Source of the DNA: Clostridium aciditolerans
GTDB taxonomy: Bacteria; Bacillota; Clostridia; Clostridiales; Clostridiaceae
NCBI RefSeq assembly: GCF_016316925.1
Contig: NZ_JAEEGB010000026.1
Coordinates: 124,001-188,000, forward strand
Length of the DNA stretch: 64,000 nt
Reading direction: 5' to 3'
The notes beneath the pieces were generated by a model. That model was not told the origin of the DNA and did not search any database. It saw nothing but the letters and a program-made list of their open reading frames with translations. Both the position numbers and the translations under genes were made by a program. Numbering within the stretch: position 1 is the stretch's first letter; every line of letters begins with the position of its first letter. This document shows, one piece after another, positions 63,051 to 64,000 of this stretch.

Positions 63051-63869
63051 TTATGCTTCATTGACCCTTTCAAGCCATTCATTAACTAATGAATTAAATA
63101 GTTCTCTCTGTTCTATCTGCAAATTATGTCCTGCTCTATCCAATACAGCAAAAGTTGCTCTCGGATAGTTGTCTAAAATACTCCAAGCATCTTTATAACC
63201 TACTGTTGAATCTTGACGCCCTAATAGTATAAGAGTTGGCTTATTAAACTTTTCATTCATTCTATCTACATCGAATGAAAACGCATACCCATTTTGTTGA
63301 AGATTAAGTAAAAAATCATTATCTGCCAGTCTTATACCAGATAAAATTTCTTCTCTATACCTATCCCAAATTTCTTTACTTTGTACTACCTGCATAGAAG
63401 AAAAACCTTTCGCATCGGATGGCTCAAGCTGTGATAATAATTCATCATCTCTCTTTAAAATAATATGCGCTGGAAGGTTACGTTTCTTAAAATCTGCAAT
63501 AATAACAGGACATAATAAAAATAGCCCATCTACTCTATCTTTCATTTTATGTACTATTCCTCTTGCTAAATATCCACCATAGGATTCACCTGCAAGTAAA
63601 AAGTTTTCATTTGGAATAACTTTTTCAATAAAATTAATTAAAATGTCCAGCATTATATCTGAATTTATGATCCAATTTTCACCTTTGGTTTTTCCCATCC
63701 CTGGTAAGTCAATATATATCCTCTTATATCCATCTCTATTATTAAATACAGGCTCCATACATCCTGTCATTAATCTATGGTCTACGTGATAGCCATGTAT
63801 CATAATAATTGGTTTCCCACTACCTATTACTTCATAGTTTATAGATATATCTTTTATCTTACATTTCAT
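63051..63869 (-). CDS. Alpha/beta hydrolase
   Basis: The 272-residue protein has the Abhydrolase_1 pattern: IMIHGYHVDHRLM, YIDLPGMGKTKG, nucleophile elbow LLAGESYGGYLARG near residue 95, LILLGRQDSTVGY with the acid residue and LDRAGHNLQIEQ with the histidine. It fits small-molecule esterases or epoxide-hydrolase-like enzymes. AAGGAG precedes the ATG. The upstream YCII-like gene ends inside its first codons (an 11-base overlap), so the two are co-translated. Confidence 0.88.
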   Translation of the reverse strand: MKCKIKDISINYEVIGSGKPIIMIHGYHVDHRLMTGCMEPVFNNRDGYKRIYIDLPGMGKTKGENWIINSDIMLDILINFIEKVIPNENFLLAGESYGGYLARGIVHKMKDRVDGLFLLCPVIIADFKKRNLPAHIILKRDDELLSQLEPSDAKGFSSMQVVQSKEIWDRYREEILSGIRLADNDFLLNLQQNGYAFSFDVDRMNEKFNKPTLILLGRQDSTVGYKDAWSILDNYPRATFAVLDRAGHNLQIEQRELFNSLVNEWLERVNEA

Positions 63870-64000
63870 TATTTTTCTCCTTGTTTTCTGATAATATCAG
63901 TAAATCCCATTCATGCAGCTCAACTCTATATAGACCTCTTTCAATTATCGGGTCCTTTTTAGCAATCATTTTTGCCTCATCTAAATCCTTAGCCTTGAAT
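63859..64000 (-). CDS. YCII-related domain protein (5' end outside window)
   Basis: The minus-strand frame is open from the right edge of the window to a stop at 63859-63861 and gives 46 residues including LDEAKMIAKKDPIIERGLY and RVELHEWDL, the C-terminal pattern of YCII-like ferredoxin-fold proteins (YciI/DGPF family). The beginning lies outside the window. It overlaps the following hydrolase start by 11 bases, indicating one operon. Function not established for most members. Confidence 0.75.
   Translation of the reverse strand, partial: FKAKDLDEAKMIAKKDPIIERGLYRVELHEWDLLILSENKEKNNEM

Overview
The window reads as a chromosomal segment of a low-GC, Gram-positive anaerobe of the class Clostridia, most likely Clostridium sensu stricto. 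Strong AGGAGG-type ribosome binding sites, AT-rich spacers, clostridial hypothetical families (CBO0543, CD3324, DUF4179), a soluble methyl-accepting protein and corrinoid methyltransferases all point that way. I see no rRNA, tRNA, CRISPR array, phage module or intact transposase. Species is not assigned.

Layout. 1-3521: 3' part of a YnjB/C/D-type ABC importer operon (binding protein cut by the window edge, two permeases, ATPase). 3749-5170: pyruvate kinase behind an unusual long hairpin. 5366-9405: MFS transporter, diguanylate cyclase, VOC protein and a small hypothetical protein. 9650-15837: DUF434 protein, amino-acid permease, a YcxB fragment, a MocR regulator divergent from a CGGC-domain protein and a flavin-type split-barrel protein, and a CBO0543 membrane protein. 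15980-22244: dipeptidase PepV, a UvrA-like double ATPase divergent from a WYL regulator, a GNAT enzyme and a TetR regulator with a clear operator.

22586-29225 is a corrinoid methyl-transfer cluster: a reductive activator with [2Fe-2S] and ASKHA domains, two zinc-type UroD/MtaA methyltransferases around a B12-binding protein, a third UroD-like protein without the zinc motif, and a CobW GTPase. The substrate is unknown. 30694-37621 is a nucleoside-byproduct salvage locus: mtnA- and mtnK-like genes, an NhaC-family transporter and a class II aldolase, divergent from a DeoR regulator and an iron-type alcohol dehydrogenase. The gene set fits disposal of 5-deoxyribose or methylthioribose to DHAP plus an aldehyde, with the dehydrogenase a candidate for reducing the aldehyde.

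37896-49832 is dominated by signalling and ABC-2 exporters: an OmpR/HK pair with a three-gene ABC system, a VanZ-RDD fusion, a lysophospholipase-like hydrolase, and a second three-gene ABC system next to an AgrC/AgrA-type (GHKL/LytTR) pair. 50024-53380 holds a TPR membrane protein and an ECF sigma gene broken by an internal deletion beside its intact DUF4179 anti-sigma gene. 53568-55974 is feoAB. 56184-59055 is another OmpR/HK pair. 59280-64000 has three small GNAT enzymes, a gutted fourth, a CD3324 protein, a Vat-type streptogramin acetyltransferase behind a candidate attenuator, an alpha/beta hydrolase and a partial YCII protein.

The most unusual non-coding signals are a family of about 126-142 bp elements (three copies plus one relic) whose paired stems change in compensating fashion between copies; a modular 40-bp/32-bp repeat block at 28103-28316 that also encodes the tail of the CobW protein; a three-stem palindrome before pyk; and a three-way-junction-like palindrome at 62845-62936. 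Promoter, operator and terminator calls are pattern matches made by eye.
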